From positions 269,032-333,031 of the forward strand of contig JXTC01000175.1 of assembly GCA_002914845.1 (NCBI GenBank): DNA of 64,000 bases, given 5' to 3'. Position 1 is the stretch's first letter. Every line of letters starts with the position of its first letter. Source of the DNA: Trema orientale (taxonomy: Eukaryota; Streptophyta; Magnoliopsida; Rosales; Cannabaceae). The translations under genes and the position numbers were made by a program. The notes beneath the pieces are model-generated. The model saw nothing but the letters and a program-made list of their open reading frames with translations. It ran no database searches and was not told the origin of the DNA. Shown here piece by piece: positions 37,148-49,972 of the stretch.

Positions 37148-39890
37148 TGTCATGACCGGAAATCTAAAGCCGTGACTTTCAATAATTTTAAGTGAAAATA
37201 AAATAAAATATTAACTTTACGAAATTTAAGAGAAGTCAAGTATTAAATAATTTCATTTTAGTCCTCAAATTATTATTAACTCTATAACTATTAAAAACTC
37301 TTATTAGTTTTTAATTACTTAAGAAAAATACCCGTTAAAGATCAAGAAAATTTCTAGATATCTCATTTGGATACTCGTTAAGAAATCATATATTTTTAGT
37401 AAATTGAGTTAAACCGAAAAACTTTAGTCCAGATGTCCAAAATAATTTACAAAGAATTAAGTTCTCAAATTAATAACAAAATCGTCCTCATACATCCACT
37501 TACTAATTTTGGCTAAATAATTGAACAAAGAAAGGAAGTTAATAGAGTATAAGCATCCACCAAAAAAGAAGAGTGGGAAAACAAGTACAAGCTACGCAGC
37601 TTGTCTGACCACCGGGATTTTTATCTCAAATAGACAAACACCTGAAAGTAGGAGAAATAGGAGGGGTGAGTATTCACAAGCTTAGTAGAAAATTCAATTA
37701 CCTTTTTAAATGGATGCAATTATACTAAACCTGCATAGTTAATACCTTTTCCAAAATTCATTTATAAACCAAGTTTATAAAATAATTGATATTCAGAATT
37801 ATCACATATTCAAAATCAAATCCAAAATCAAAACTAGGGGTGGTAATTTAGGTCACGACACGATAACACGACTCGAAAACGACACGAAGTTAGCGGGTTT
37901 GGGTTTGTCTTAAACAGGTACAGGTCAAAACAGGTTAAACAAGATTAAACACGACTAAATAATAGGTCATTAGCAGGTCAACTTGTTAAACTCGAAATTG
38001 ACCCGTTTAACACGATTAAATTTTTTGAGAGATTGTATTATCTTGTGTGTACCAAGACTTAAAATTTCCCTTTTATATTTTATGCACTAAAACTTGAAAG
38101 TTTTATTTTGGTTTTAAACTTTAGATTATGTGTTATATTTATTTGATTATGGTTGCTTGGTCATATTGGAAATATAAAATAAGTTAATAGATTATATCAA
38201 GTTATATTGAAAATGTGAAATAGGTTAACGTGTTAAAATTAATAGGTTAATACGTTATGTCAAGTTGAACCAAATACAACATATTTAACATTAACATGTT
38301 AAATTGAGTTCAATTAATGGGTTAACAGTATACAGGTTAGCATATCGTATTACGTTGGACACGATCTGAATACGACCTATTTAAATAATGTGTTAAATGT
38401 GTCGCTCACAGGTTAACCTGTTTATTTAGCATGTCGGGTGTTGGTTTACAAATCATGACACAAATAATAAACGTGTCGGGTTTGGGTTTGGTAATTGCTC
38501 GTTATATATATGCTTCGACACGATACGAATATGACACGACAACACGAATTGCCACCCCTAATCAAAACTACGTGATTGTACATATCATAAATCAACCAAT
38601 ATAAATGAGTGAGTTCTCATCCTCCTATCACTGCCCTGTAATACCCCTTACTAAAGGTACTGGGTGTATCAGCAAAAAACCTACACAGGGACCTAGGTCT
38701 CTCACCTAGCGCTGCAGCAAACACGCCAGCGATCTAAAATACCGCGACGCTATAATGGAACTCAAGTGTGTGATCCTATGGTACGTACAATATGTAACCC
38801 GTTCACAACAACCATATTTCTAATAATCAAATCATGCTATAAAATCCAACTTAACATTATTCTGGGATTTACTATAACATAAGTAGCACCCCACTATTTA
38901 CACCATAATCACACTGTAAAAATATGTATAAAAATCTACACGGTCCAATCCCAGTATAATACAACAATTTATAACGATTTCTTAAATCATCAAAAAATCA
39001 CGATTTTTCATAAATAGTTTTTAATGCAATTGTAAATCAAAACAGATATAAAATCAGGTAATCAAACCCTTACCTCAATATAGTAGCTATACCAAGCTAA
39101 CGACGAAGAAACTCCCGATGATCACTTGGGTGCTCAAATGATTGTTTCGAGATCCCGGTAAACTCACTTGAAAAAGTGACTTTTCCATCGGAGCCTCAAA
39201 CGGAGAAACAGAGGTCAGCATTAAATTCAGAGCACTCATAAACGCTAGGTTAAATATATAATTTGTCAAGAGTGAGTCCTGGGCGAGACCCACCCCGTGG
39301 CAAGTAAAATGATACTATTTACGAGCCTCGGAATTTGTGTCATTTCGAAACATAGTAATATTATATATCAAAACTCGTTTCTCGATCTCACCAAATCCAA
39401 TTTTGAAATCAGAATTCAATTTCGAGATCCAGAGCCTTAAACGCGCTTTAAATCTGAAAATTACAAAAATGCCTCTTTTTGGAATTAATTTGAAAATGTC
39501 CACTTTTTAAAAAGTATTTAGAAAAATATAATCTTTGCTGATTATTTACAAACATATCATTTTCTTGAAATATTTCGAAAAATGTCATTATCACGTAGTT
39601 ATTTAGGACAAGATCAATTTTGAAAATATTTGAAAAAGTATCAACTTCACTGGTTATTTGTAAAAAAATATCATTTTTGCATAAATATTTCGAAAAATAA
39701 TACTTTTCAAATTTCAGCCCAAGGCCCAATCTGAAGTAGTTTTGCAAAAATATCACTTGTTGTTCTGAATTAAAACAATACCACATTTTTCAGTTCGAAA
39801 ATTAACATGCTTTCGGATATTATTTTTACTTCTACTAACTATAATAATTCATGATTTTTAACCATTTTTCACCTCATATAATTTATACCA
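37148..39890 (+). mobile_element. LTR-like repeat, copy C
   Basis: It starts TGTCATGACCGG and matches copy A base by base in long stretches, in opposite orientation. A hAT-like MITE is nested at 37835-38560. From about 39125 onward it forms the outer part of the left arm of the large inverted duplication; the mirrored part (copy D) is at 52970-53710. No pol gene is attached. The LTR nature is inferred from the TG start and the family size. Confidence 0.5.
37835..38560. mobile_element. 726-bp hAT-like MITE nested in LTR-like copy C
   Basis: The ends TAGGGGTGGTAATT and, on the complement, TAGGGGTGGCAATTCG are inverted repeats. ATCAAAAC flanks both sides exactly (37827-37834 and 38561-38568), an 8-bp target duplication. 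The interior contains many CACGACACG and GGGTTTGGGTTTG stretches and no open frame of interest. LTR-like copy A lacks it, so it came after the repeat spread. Confidence 0.9.
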
Positions 39891-40354
39891 ATTTTTTAAT
39901 ACATATTTTAAAAATGAATTAAATATCATAGAAATACCCATTATAAATTTAGTTATAATACCCGTTGTAACATACACTTTTTAAACGTATGATTCCAAGA
40001 CATATATATTTCATGTATAAAATACATGTGGTACATTTCTCAAAAAATATGGATAATCTATTAAAAATAAAAAATTATCTATGTAGCTCAAAAAAGGTAT
40101 TCATTTAATTTTCCCGTGCTCATCTCATGGGCCTGAATAGACTTGGGCACTTAGGTAGAGCGAAAAAACAGAATGATATAGCATTTTTATTTTATATGGA
40201 AAAAAGAAAAAGTGAGCTTCTTTATGAAAAAACTTCCATGACCAAACATCTTTTTTTTTTGGTTCTTTTCGGAACTGCTATAGGCTAAAAGCCATCAAAA
40301 TTATTCCTATATATATATATTATATGACGCACGCGGCCTATTAGTAACAAATAA

Positions 40355-40758
40355 GGGGAAATTAGAAAATATACGGTATTTCTGAAAAAATTTGAAAAAT
40401 ACGGTGCTTTTGTTTTTTCACGGCACAGTATGGTTTTTATTAGAAAAATACCTTTTTTAAAACTTATTTATAAAAATACCATTTTTTAAAATAGTAACTA
40501 GTTTCTAGTAACCAGTTTTCAGAAACTGGTAATTAGTAATCAAAGATATTTATAACTGGTATATAACTGGTAACCAGTTTCCAGTAACCAGTTTCTGAAA
40601 ACTTGTATCTAGTAACTATTTTAAAATTTGTAATTTTATAAATATTTTTTAAAAAGTGATATTTTCCTAATTAAAACCGTAATAAAATTGAAAAAAACTC
40701 TAACTTCCGTATTTTTGTAATTCTTTTCGGTTTTTGTAGGTATAAGTGTTAGAAACCC
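40355..40758. mobile_element. 404-bp MULE-type MITE, left arm only
   Basis: It begins GGGGAAATTAGAAAATATAC and ends TAAGTGTTAGAAACCC, with imperfect inverted ends. AACAAATAA flanks both sides (40346-40354 and 40759-40767). The right arm reads straight through a single AACAAATAA at the matching place (about 51830), so it shows the empty site. The interior holds palindromic ACCAGTTTC and CTAGTAACTAG-like units. The same family is at 52380-52784. Confidence 0.9.
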
Positions 40759-41044
40759 AACAAATAATGCAACTGCAATTTCAACCAAGAAACAATTACA
40801 AAGAAGATAACAAATAGACTATAACTATCAATACGGAAATTAAATAGACTTGCCACAAATAATAGCCCTTAATTTTCATCTCTAAAAACGAAGCGTTATC
40901 ACGATGATGAGAGGTTAGGTAGCAATATCGGAGTCAAAGGGGGGCGGAGGGGAAAAGTAAATATTATTAGCAAATAAACAGAAACCCCAAATGAGCGAGG
41001 AGGCCTGCCAAAAAGTCTCACGTATTTTTAGTATATACGTACGT

Positions 41045-41168
41045 TATAAAAAGCATGCACGCATGCATGCAAGAGCAAGAGCACAACGAGACTAATTAAT
41101 TAACGTACAAGCAACCACACTCGAATAATACGTTATATTATATATTTTGATCGATCATATATATCATT
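41045..41168 (+). promoter_or_regulatory. Pectinesterase promoter (left copy): TATA box and RY-type cluster
   Basis: TATAAAA at 41045-41051 is followed at once by three overlapping CATGCA/TGCATG motifs (about 41054-41071), the core of RY elements, which are bound by B3-type factors. The distance from the TATA box to the start codon is about 120 bases. The same arrangement is present at 51428-51552 in the right copy. Function is inferred from the motifs only, and the RY cluster could also lie at or past the transcription start. Confidence 0.5.
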
Positions 41169-42623
41169 ATGGGCGGAAGAGCAAGACAGACGGGGGCCGC
41201 AGTCCTCCTCCTCCTCCTCTTAACCATCATCATCAGTAGCGCCTGCGTCGTCATGGCGGACGACGCCGCGCCAATACCCGCCTTGAAGGCGCAGTTGAGC
41301 GGCTGGTTCAGCGCAAACGTGAAGCCGGTGGCGGAAAGCAAAGGGCTGGACCCCGCGCTGGTGACGGCGGAGGCGGGCCCCGCGCAGATAATCAAGGTGA
41401 AGAAAGACGGGAGCGGGGATTTCAAGACCATCACGGAGGCCATAAAAAGCGATCCTTCCGGAAACACGAAGCGCGTGATCATCTACATCGGAGGAGGAGA
41501 GTACAACGAGAAAGTTACCATCGAACGGACGAAGCCATTCGTCACGCTGTACGGCTCACCCAAAGACATTCCCACGTTGACGTACGCAGGCGATGCGGCC
41601 AAGTATGGCACGGTGGACAGCGCCACCTTGATTGTGGAGTCGGACTATTTTGTGGGGGCAAACCTCATAATCAAGGCACGTATAATTACCATTAATCATA
41701 TGTTGTAACTCGTCATCAATTTTTATTTTATTTTTTATAAAAAAATATATATAAAAAGTCACGTCATTCAGGTTATAAAAATTATATAGCAAACAATAAT
41801 ATTGCGCAGAATTCATCCCCGAAGCCGGATGGAAAAAGGAAGGGAGCGCAGGCGGTGGCGCTGAGGGCATCGGGGGACAAAGCTGCTTTCTACAACTGCA
41901 GAATGTTGGGATTTCAGGACACACTTTGTGATGACAGAGGGTTCCATCTCTTCAAGGATTGCTACATTGAGGGCACTGTGGACTTCATCTTCGGAAGTGG
42001 GACTTCTCTCTATTTGAACACCGAATTGCATGTCATTAGTGATCCCAATATTCAGTCAGTCATCACAGCACAGGCAAGAGAGTCTTCTTCAGAGAACACA
42101 GGCTACTCTTTCGTGCATTGCGCCGTTACAGGCAATGCCAAGAACGCCGTTTTGGGCCGGGCTTGGATGTCCAGGCCCAGAGTGGTCTTTGCCTACACCA
42201 ACATGGGTGGATCCGTTATTTCGCCTCAGGGATGGTCTGACAACAATAAACCTGAACGTGACAGGTACTCTACATATACATATCTAGTTTTACTAGAACA
42301 TAGATTCTTTTTCTTTTTTTTTTTTTCTTTTTTTTTTGAGGTCAGTACATATAGATATAACTAAATTAGAGCACTTCTATATATTATAAGTCAAATATAT
42401 ATAATAATGGCCTTTTAACTATTTGTTGAACATTTGAATATATATATATATATGCAGCACCGTTTACTACGCGGAGTACAAGAATATAGGAGGAGGTGCG
42501 GACGCGGGTGGGCGAGTACACTATGCCAAGGAACTAACCGACGCAGAAGCCAAGCCTTTCCTCGTTCTTGGCTACATTCAGGGATCCAAGTGGCTCCTTC
42601 CTCCACCCTCTCCCCAAGCTTAA
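41169..42623 (+). CDS. Pectin methylesterase without pro-domain, left copy
   Basis: Three exons (41169-41675, 41810-42264, 42458-42623) join to 375 residues. A hydrophobic N-terminal stretch (about 11-30) is a signal peptide, so the enzyme should be secreted and remove methyl esters from wall homogalacturonan. Family hallmarks in order: [14 protein letters not shown] (Q183), GFQDTL (Q205 and catalytic D206), DFIFG (catalytic D227) and LGRAW (R286, W288; the family usually has LGRPW). There is no inhibitor-like pro-domain, which fits the short pectinesterases, several of them pollen-expressed. Intron 1 begins with GC, not GT (AAG|GCACGT), and only this donor keeps the frame. It differs from the right copy at residues 57 (Ser here, Ile there) and 95 (Asp here, Val there). 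Asp95 replaces a residue that is usually hydrophobic (SVP/SIP), so this copy may be weakened. Confidence 0.93.
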
Positions 42624-42702
42624 ATAGATATATGGACATACATATAAATGTAACACATATATGAAATCCTACGCACACTTGATATTTCTCCACAATCCCT
42701 AG

Positions 42703-42733
<31 letters not shown>

Positions 42734-43119
42734 GACCCCATTGAGAGTCGCCTAAATGACTTAATTAGGAAAAGCCTTTTTGTTTTTGTATTTTTTTTTT
42801 TTTTTGGGTTTTGTTTTATTTTCTTATCTTTTTACTCAAGTACTCCTGGAGTTATACATCATTTAGAATGTACCAAGTCTTGCGCTAGGGTGATACACAT
42901 GCAAGTTAGCATGTCGCCACACGCCTGCGTGCAATAAGATTTATATACATTATTCTTTACTAATTTATTGAGAGTACTAATACGTGTTTTGACAAAATAT
43001 CTAGAAACCAGTAGCTTAACGATGTAACATTGACATTTACTATATGTCTTTCGTAAATTTTACGTACTCGCTAAATGACCATCATTTGAGTTATAAAACT
43101 AAAAAAAATATATCGTGAT

Positions 43120-43280
43120 CTACATTTAGCATTTTCTATTTATTAAACATTCCAAACTTCGAGATCGCTACTATACTACATTTAGCACTTTCTATTTACA
43201 TTCCAAACTTTGACATCGCTACTATACGACGTTTAGCATTTTTTATTTATTAAACATTCCAAACTTTGACATCGCTACTT
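43120..43280. repeat. Three tandem units of about 50-57 bp
   Basis: Each unit runs from (C)ATTTAGCATTTTCTATTT through CATTCCAAACTTTGACATCG to CTACTATAC. Units start near 43121, 43178 and 43230. No protein or RNA meaning is evident. Confidence 0.7.
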
Positions 43281-43661
43281 TTTCTATCACCATTTTGTGT
43301 TTCCAATTATATTTTTGCAAGGAGAGAATAGCTACAGCTAGATGGTGGCACAATGCATGATCTAGGCCAATAATGTACCAAAGAATATCAAGATTTCTCT
43401 TCTTAGTAACTTCCATAAATATGGTAAAAATGAAGAAATTCAAACAAGTTCAATATTGAAGAATTTTGTGAAACAAAATATGTTTACTTAAGTTGTAGTT
43501 TGAATCTTTTAACCTTTTTGTTATTTTAAAATAAAGTTTCATTCAAATTTGAAAAACTCGTAATTTCGACCTTGCTAATAAATTATTTAACTTAGGATTG
43601 TATTTATGGAAATATCATTGTGTGACGATTTCCAGTTTCCTTTTGAGGTTACAAATCTGTT

Positions 43662-43662
43662 G

Positions 43663-43704
<42 letters not shown>

Positions 43705-43705
43705 T
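43662..43705. repeat. (AAT)n microsatellite
   Basis: About 14 uninterrupted ATA/AAT triplets, slightly broken at the end by ATTAATAATAATG. Confidence 0.9.
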
Positions 43706-45184
43706 TAATAATAATGATCTGTACAATAACAAAATACATTGGAAGAAGAAATTTCTTTGATAAATAAGCTATTATACAGTCCTCTGACTATCTTAACCAA
43801 ACTAAGTGAATTGGTCAACCATAACACCAAGGAAAAAAAGGAATAAAAAAAAGAAGCTAATGCATCCAATAGTATTTGACCATTGTCAATGTATTTGATT
43901 CGGGAGAAAACTGGAGATTTTAGGTCAATAAATTTGACCTAAAAGAGAACCCTAATATGAAACCTCTGTGCTTTAATATTTTCAGTAAAACTACCAATTG
44001 AATATCACATTTGAATTGCGAGTAAGAGCACCATGTATCCATTAATATTATTTGCTCTTCAATAACAGCATATACATGTGTAAAGCAGCCTTCCGAATGG
44101 GGAGATCTACGAGCTTCCCTCTTTCAGTCTTTCCTTCTTTTCTATTTTACTCCACATATCTAAACTTATTGGATTTGCGTAAATGAATTCACAACAAAAA
44201 AGATAAAGACTCCCATAGAGAGGAGACAATAATCTCCCACCAAAAAGAGACTACAAACTCCCTCAAAGGAGAGAGAATAAATTCCACCAAGAGAGACAAC
44301 GATTTCCACAATAGTGACGTATCCAGAGGGGTAGCTAGGAATCATCATCTATAGAAGAAATCACTCAGAAGAGATGAATGATCACCTAAACTTTTTGTAA
44401 CTTTTATAACAAAAAAAAAAAAAAAAAACTAAATCATCATATTCAGAAGTACTATTATCACTAGAAACCATATATATGTATCCAACTATAATCATAATGA
44501 GAATACTAATGACGAAAGACAAGTCTCATATCTGTAAAAAAACTTAATTCTACAAACTCTCTAAAATGAGTATACATACTTGAGAAATCCACGTAAAAAT
44601 ACTTAAAAGGAAAACGAAAATAACTTTCCAATGAGGGCGGGTTAGGCTGCATGGGTGGTCATGTTTGAAAGTTGGCAACCTAAGCTTTCCTTCCTCGTCG
44701 ACCATAAGTTTCTAGGTGGCCGGACAATAGCGCTTCGGTACTGGAAATACCATAAAGGACATTTCTCTTCTAATAGTGATGGGCAGCTATATGGGCGGAG
44801 CATGGCCATAGGTTAGGATTCTTGAGGATACTCCTTTGTCTAGTGGTGATGATGGGGCTCGAAAACGGCCACAGAGACCTTGCTAAAGCTAGAGTATTGA
44901 GTATAGAAAAGATAGGGAGAGAGGTCACAAGGAGAGGAAGGAAAACTAGGGATTTGAGGAATTTTTTGGGATATTTTGGCAAGTGACAAGTCTAAAATAG
45001 TCAAAACCTTCTTCGAAATCAATGCTAATTCCACGAATTCTCATACCCATTTCAAAATTGCACTCAAACCCCTCAACTTTCCTAAGCAATACAATGGTCG
45101 TAAATCCTCAAAAACATTATTTCAAACAAACCTAACTAAAATTGAAAATACCAACTTTGTTCTTGAATATTGAGAGTGTTTACA

Positions 45185-48100
45185 CTCAAGCCCAGCTTAG
45201 AACCAATTTGAACATTCTTTAACCATGACAACTCACAAATTTCTTGTGCAATTGCTCTAAACTCAACTTCAGCACTACTTTTAGCAACCACTGAGTGCTT
45301 CTTGCTTTTCTATGTTACAAAGTTTCCCTAAATAAAGATATAGTAGCCAGATGTAGACTTTTGATGATCAATTGCTCCAACCAAGTCAGCATTAGTGAAA
45401 GCTTCTATATACTTCTTACTGATTCCTTTCTGAAAACAGATCATCTACTTACATACTATCCCTTTCAAATATCTCAGAATCTTGTAGACTCTATCTAGAT
45501 GCTCCTCACATGGAGAGTGCATAAATTGACTAACAATACTAATAGCAAAAGCAATGTCAGGCTGAGTATGTGATAGGTAAATAAATTTACCTACCAACTG
45601 TTGATACCTTCCCTTATTAACCAGATTCTCATCTTTGCTCTTACCTAATTCACTATTAGGATCCATTGGAGTTTTTGCAGGTCGGCAGCCTAGTAAACCT
45701 ATTTCTGTCAATGAATCAAGTACATACATCTTTTGAGAAATTGAAATGTCTATCTTGTTTCTAAACACGGTTATCTCTAGAAGATATCTTAATTGGCCTC
45801 ATTCCTTGATTTCAAATTCACTCGCCAAGTTCATCTTTAGTCTAATCATCTTATTTTCATCATCTCTAGTTAGGATTATATCATCAACATAAGCAATGAG
45901 CACCATTACCTTGTTGCCAGAATACTTTAAGAACAAGGTACGATCAAACTGTAATTATTTATAGCTTTGTTGTCGTACAACTCTCGCGAACCTATTAAAC
46001 GATGCTCTAGATGATTGTTTCAAACTATACAATGATTTCTTTAATCTACATACTTTCCTAAGATCTTTTTCTTTATCAAAACTAGGTAGAAGTTCCATGT
46101 AAATATGCTATTCTAAATCATCATTTAGAAATGCATTTTTGACATCTAATTATTGCAATTTCTAATCAAGATTTGTCGTCAAAGAGAGTAAAATTCGAAC
46201 AGTATTTGGTTTTGCAACTAGAGTCAAATGTCTTCTAGTAATCAATACCGTAAGTCTGTGTAACCCCTTAGTAACCAATCTGACTTTATATCTCTCAATT
46301 TCCCCATTAGAGTTATATCTGACAGTAAAGACCCACTTGCAGCCAACTGAAGTTTTTCCTTCAGGTTTTTTTTCACAAACTCCCATATTCCATTCTTCAA
46401 GAGCTGGCATCTCTTCTAAAATTGCTTTTTTTTCAATTCAGATTTTTCAAGGCTTCTTCAACATTCCGAGGAATATGAACATCTGAAATATATGAAAGTA
46501 TGAGCAGCAAGTGACAAATAGTCATAAGAGACATAACACGAAATAGGTTGTTGAGTACACAAACACCCTTCCTTAAAGCTATAGGAAAATCAAGATCACT
46601 CATCACTGGCATAGGAGTAGAAGGTCTCATACATGTATTAGGTTCAGGTTCGGATTTATGAGTCAGCAACAAAAGTATAGGTTTTTCCACCCTTTGAGTG
46701 CTATTTCTGTGTGAATAAATACGTAGGTCTTATTGTTACTGTGGCTCTCCACCTAATTGTAAATCATTGTTAAGATTCATATACTCAGATAAAAGAGTTT
46801 CCAAAGAAGGTGGCAACAACTCAAGAAAAGCAAGAGTTTTGGATTGTGATGGAGAGTCAGAGTATGATGGAGAGGGTACATCTTGTGATGTTGGTGATGA
46901 TGGAATTGGTAACGCAAGGTCCCAAAAATTGTCTTCTTATAAAGTCTCATCCCGAAGAGAATTTTTGTCATAAAATGGAGAATTTTCAAAAAAGTGACAT
47001 TCATAGAAATAATGTATTTTTGTTCGGCTAGAAAATAGCACTAATAACCTTTCTGAGTTGAAAAATAGCCAAGAAAAATAGATTTTAAAGATCTAGGGTC
47101 AAGTTTAAATTTCGTTGGTGAATCATTATGCAGAAATGAAATGCGACCAATAAATTTTAGAGGTACATATAGAACTAAAGAAACGAGTTTGAGGGAAGAA
47201 AAACAAAGGTGTCTAAAGGAGCTTGGCAATTGATAGCCCGACTAGGCATTCTATTTATCAAGTATGTTGCAGTAAGAAGAGCATCACACCAAAAAAATTT
47301 GGGAACGTTAGAATTGATTATAATAGAACGTGCAACCTCAATGATATGTCTATTTTTCCTTTCAAGGATGCCATTTTGTTGAGGGTTATAATTATATGAA
47401 TATTGATTAATTATACTATGATTTCCAAAATAAGTACTAAGTATTGAATTGAAATATTCTTTTCCATTATTAGGATGAAAAACCTGGTTTTTTCCTTAAA
47501 ATTAATTTTGTGTCATGACGTAGAAGGTTTTAAAAACGTATCAGATTTTTCTTTCATTGAATACACCTAACATATTCTAATATCACTATGAATCATTGAA
47601 AATGATTTAGAAAACTTATATGGCCGATATTTAAAAGTGGCACAATGATACTTAGCTAAATGAAATACTTCACATTGAAAATTAATAAGCTCTTTATTTC
47701 GAAATAAATCTAGAAACAAACATTTCATATAAAGAAAATTTGGATGATCTAACCGTCTATTGCATAATTTTTTTCACTGTTCGAAAGAGAACAAAAATAA
47801 TAGCTTGCAGTTAGAGCTTGTTTAATCATACTAAGATACTTTTCAAAGTAGTAAAGTTCTCCATATTTCTCAGGTTTGCCAGTCTTCCTCCCCGAATGAT
47901 TCTGGAACAAATAAGCATTGTGTGAGAATTGTACCAAATTACTCAAATCTCTAGTTATTTTACTAACAGACAATAAGTTGCAATCAAGTTTTGGAACATG
48001 AAGAATTCAGTTAAGGATGATTCTTCAAGTATTGTGAATGGTACCAGTCCCTGCTACTACAGAGAAGAATCCATCATTAATCTTTATTTTAACATTCCTA

Positions 48101-48800
48101 GAGCTAAGAGCGTAAGAAGAAAACATATTGCCATATCTCGTCATATAATGAGTCGCCCCTGAGTAAATTATCTAGGGCCCATGAATCTCAACAGGTATAC
48201 TTTGAGTGGACCAAAACGTTCGTCTCTGTGCTAGGGAGAGAACTAGCTGGTAGCAGGGTAGGAGTCAACACTTTGTAAAATTATTTCAGTTACTCTTTGG
48301 ACAGTGAAACTTGATAGGTTAGTTCACTGATGTTGTTTTGGTTTTCTGCGGGTGAGAGCTCGGTTGTATTGGCATAGGAAATTTTGTTCTCGGGTCTGTT
48401 TCCCTTGTTGAATTGATTGCCTAGTCGCCTATATAACTTCCAACAGGTTTCCTGGGTGTGGTGATGTCTACTAAAGTGATCACACTGTAATTGTCCTCAT
48501 TTCCTTCCAACTCGAGAAGCATTAGAACCATCCTAACCTCGAGCAACCATAGCTGAGACTTCTCTGATTGTATTCTCCTTTGAACTCCCAAGCATTTGCT
48601 ATTTTCTACTTTTCTCATGCCTAACCTCTGCAAAAATATAATCAATTGAAGGTAGAGGTCTCATGGCTATAGAACGACCCCGATTCAGGCTAGCAAATGA
48701 AATCATAAATTCATTCATTCTCAAGAATACTCATGTACAGAGCAACATCCTATGTTACATTTGAATTTATTTAAAATGTCTATTTTTAAACTTTAAAGGG
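45185..48800 (-). pseudogene. Decayed Ty1-copia retrotransposon (copy 2) in the loop
   Basis: Minus-strand fragments appear in gag-pol order. A gag or zinc-finger-like part lies at about 48200-48650. Pre-integrase LSVSKITRDL-type sequence is at about 47960. The integrase end with LDPRSLKSIFLGY is at about 47060-47110. Reverse transcriptase holds GCKWVFTVRYNSNGEIERYK (about 46290-46345) and YVDDI (45878-45892). RNase H has LVGKFIYLSHTQPDIAFAIS (about 45550-45610) and KILRYLKG. Frameshifts and stops interrupt all domains. LTRs were not identified. It is a different lineage from the element at 25578-27800. Confidence 0.85.
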
Positions 48801-48962
48801 TATTTTAGTAAACACATTAGTCAAATTTAATATTTGAGCTATAGAGGATATAAATTTGTTACAAGCTTCAAATCTGATGGTCAATATTAATAATAACCAA
48901 AACACAAAATATAAATTGAATAAACGGTCAAAATGCAAGGTATAAAAATGTAATTAACCCTT
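48780..48962. mobile_element. Half copy of the 778-1113 MITE family
   Basis: The complement of this segment reads GGGTTAATTACATTTTTATA and then TTTTGGTTATTATTAATATT, as in the arms of the element at 778. Only one arm is clear. Confidence 0.5.
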
Positions 48963-49085
48963 ATTTTAATTCAAAAAAGAGGAGGAAAAAAAAAGTATTT
49001 TGTGCAATTGTTTGTTTAGTCCTAGTCTTTTTGGACATTTGTACTATTAATCCAAATAATGATATTTTGGTAGCAAAATAACATA

Positions 49086-49445
49086 TCGTTTGGTTCACCC
49101 ATTGAATGAGTGTATTTAAATAGAAATTGTGGAATGTGTTATAATTAGAATGAGAGACATTTGAAGTGAAATAAGGTGGAATAAGTTATAATTAAAATAG
49201 GAGACATTAGAATAGACCATTCAAAAATATCTCATAGGCTCTATTCTCATTCCAAGACACAAAAAATCTATTCAAATGATTGATGTGACTAATAGACCAT
49301 TTGAATAGAAAAACTGATCAATTGTTAAAACAAATACCCATTCTAAAAGAGTATTTGAATGGAAAAATTAAAATTATTGAAATAAACACTCATTCTAATA
49401 GATTTTCCATTTGAATAGAATAAAATAGGTGAAATAAATGGGGTC
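49086..49445. mobile_element. Degraded relative of the GGCC-ended MITE
   Basis: It starts CGTTTGGTTCACCCATTG and ends GGTGAAATAAATGGGGTC, built internally from CCATTTGAATAGA and ATTAGAATGAGAG units like those at 25219-25575. The ends have drifted. Confidence 0.55.
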
Positions 49446-49854
49446 ATTTATGCAATGAACAAAGAAGGTACAATATTAATGGCCTAGCTAGATCACCTTC
49501 GTGCCTCAATCAATCTTTATTGCTACTCTCTCTCTCTCTCTCTCTGCATATAATTATATATAAAGAGTTGAAAACACACAAAAGGGAATTAGAAAAAGTC
49601 ATATATATATATATATATATGTTTGTGCAGACTTTGGAATGTCTAGCTAATAATTAAATTGATTAAGACATATGTATCGTAGTCTTATTTTATGCATGTG
49701 CCGACATACTAATTTAATTTGCATGTATTAGCCTCAGGTTTATAATGGGTACGCTGAATGTAATAGTACAACTCATGGTAAAGTACATTAAGAAGGTAAA
49801 AACAAAACTCCCGAGTCATATATATGTAGGCGACTTTTCCATGTGATATCGCGC

Positions 49855-49893
<39 letters not shown>

Positions 49894-49972
49894 CTAGGGA
49901 TTGTGGAGAAATATCAAGTGTGCGTAGGATTTCATATATGTGTTACATTTATATGTATGTCCATATATCTAT

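Larger units (their letters stand above)
39125..42720 (+). repeat. Left arm of the large inverted duplication
   Basis: This arm can be followed in reverse complement at 49880-53710. It includes part of LTR-like copy C, a repeated unit (about 39890-40340), the pectinesterase promoter and the whole gene. It carries a 404-bp insertion at 40355-40758 that the other arm lacks. The inner edge falls in a (TA)n tract at 42705-42734; beyond it only weak likeness (AGTCGCCTA) remains. Confidence 0.85.
42735..45180. other. Loop of the inverted duplication, gene-free part
   Basis: No gene is recognised. It contains about three tandem units of 50-57 bp (43120-43280, each with TTTAGCA and CATTCCAAACTT) and an (AAT)n microsatellite at about 43662-43705. 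A purine-rich stretch at 44200-44300 might be LTR-derived, but no ends are visible. Confidence 0.4.

Noticed and set aside
41138..42693. Long open frames antisense to, or in other frames of, the pectinesterase exons, such as 41138-41482 and 41556-41924 on the minus strand
   Set aside because: They mirror GC-rich coding exons, cross introns without splice logic and show no domain. The same shadows recur around 49.8-51.5 kb.
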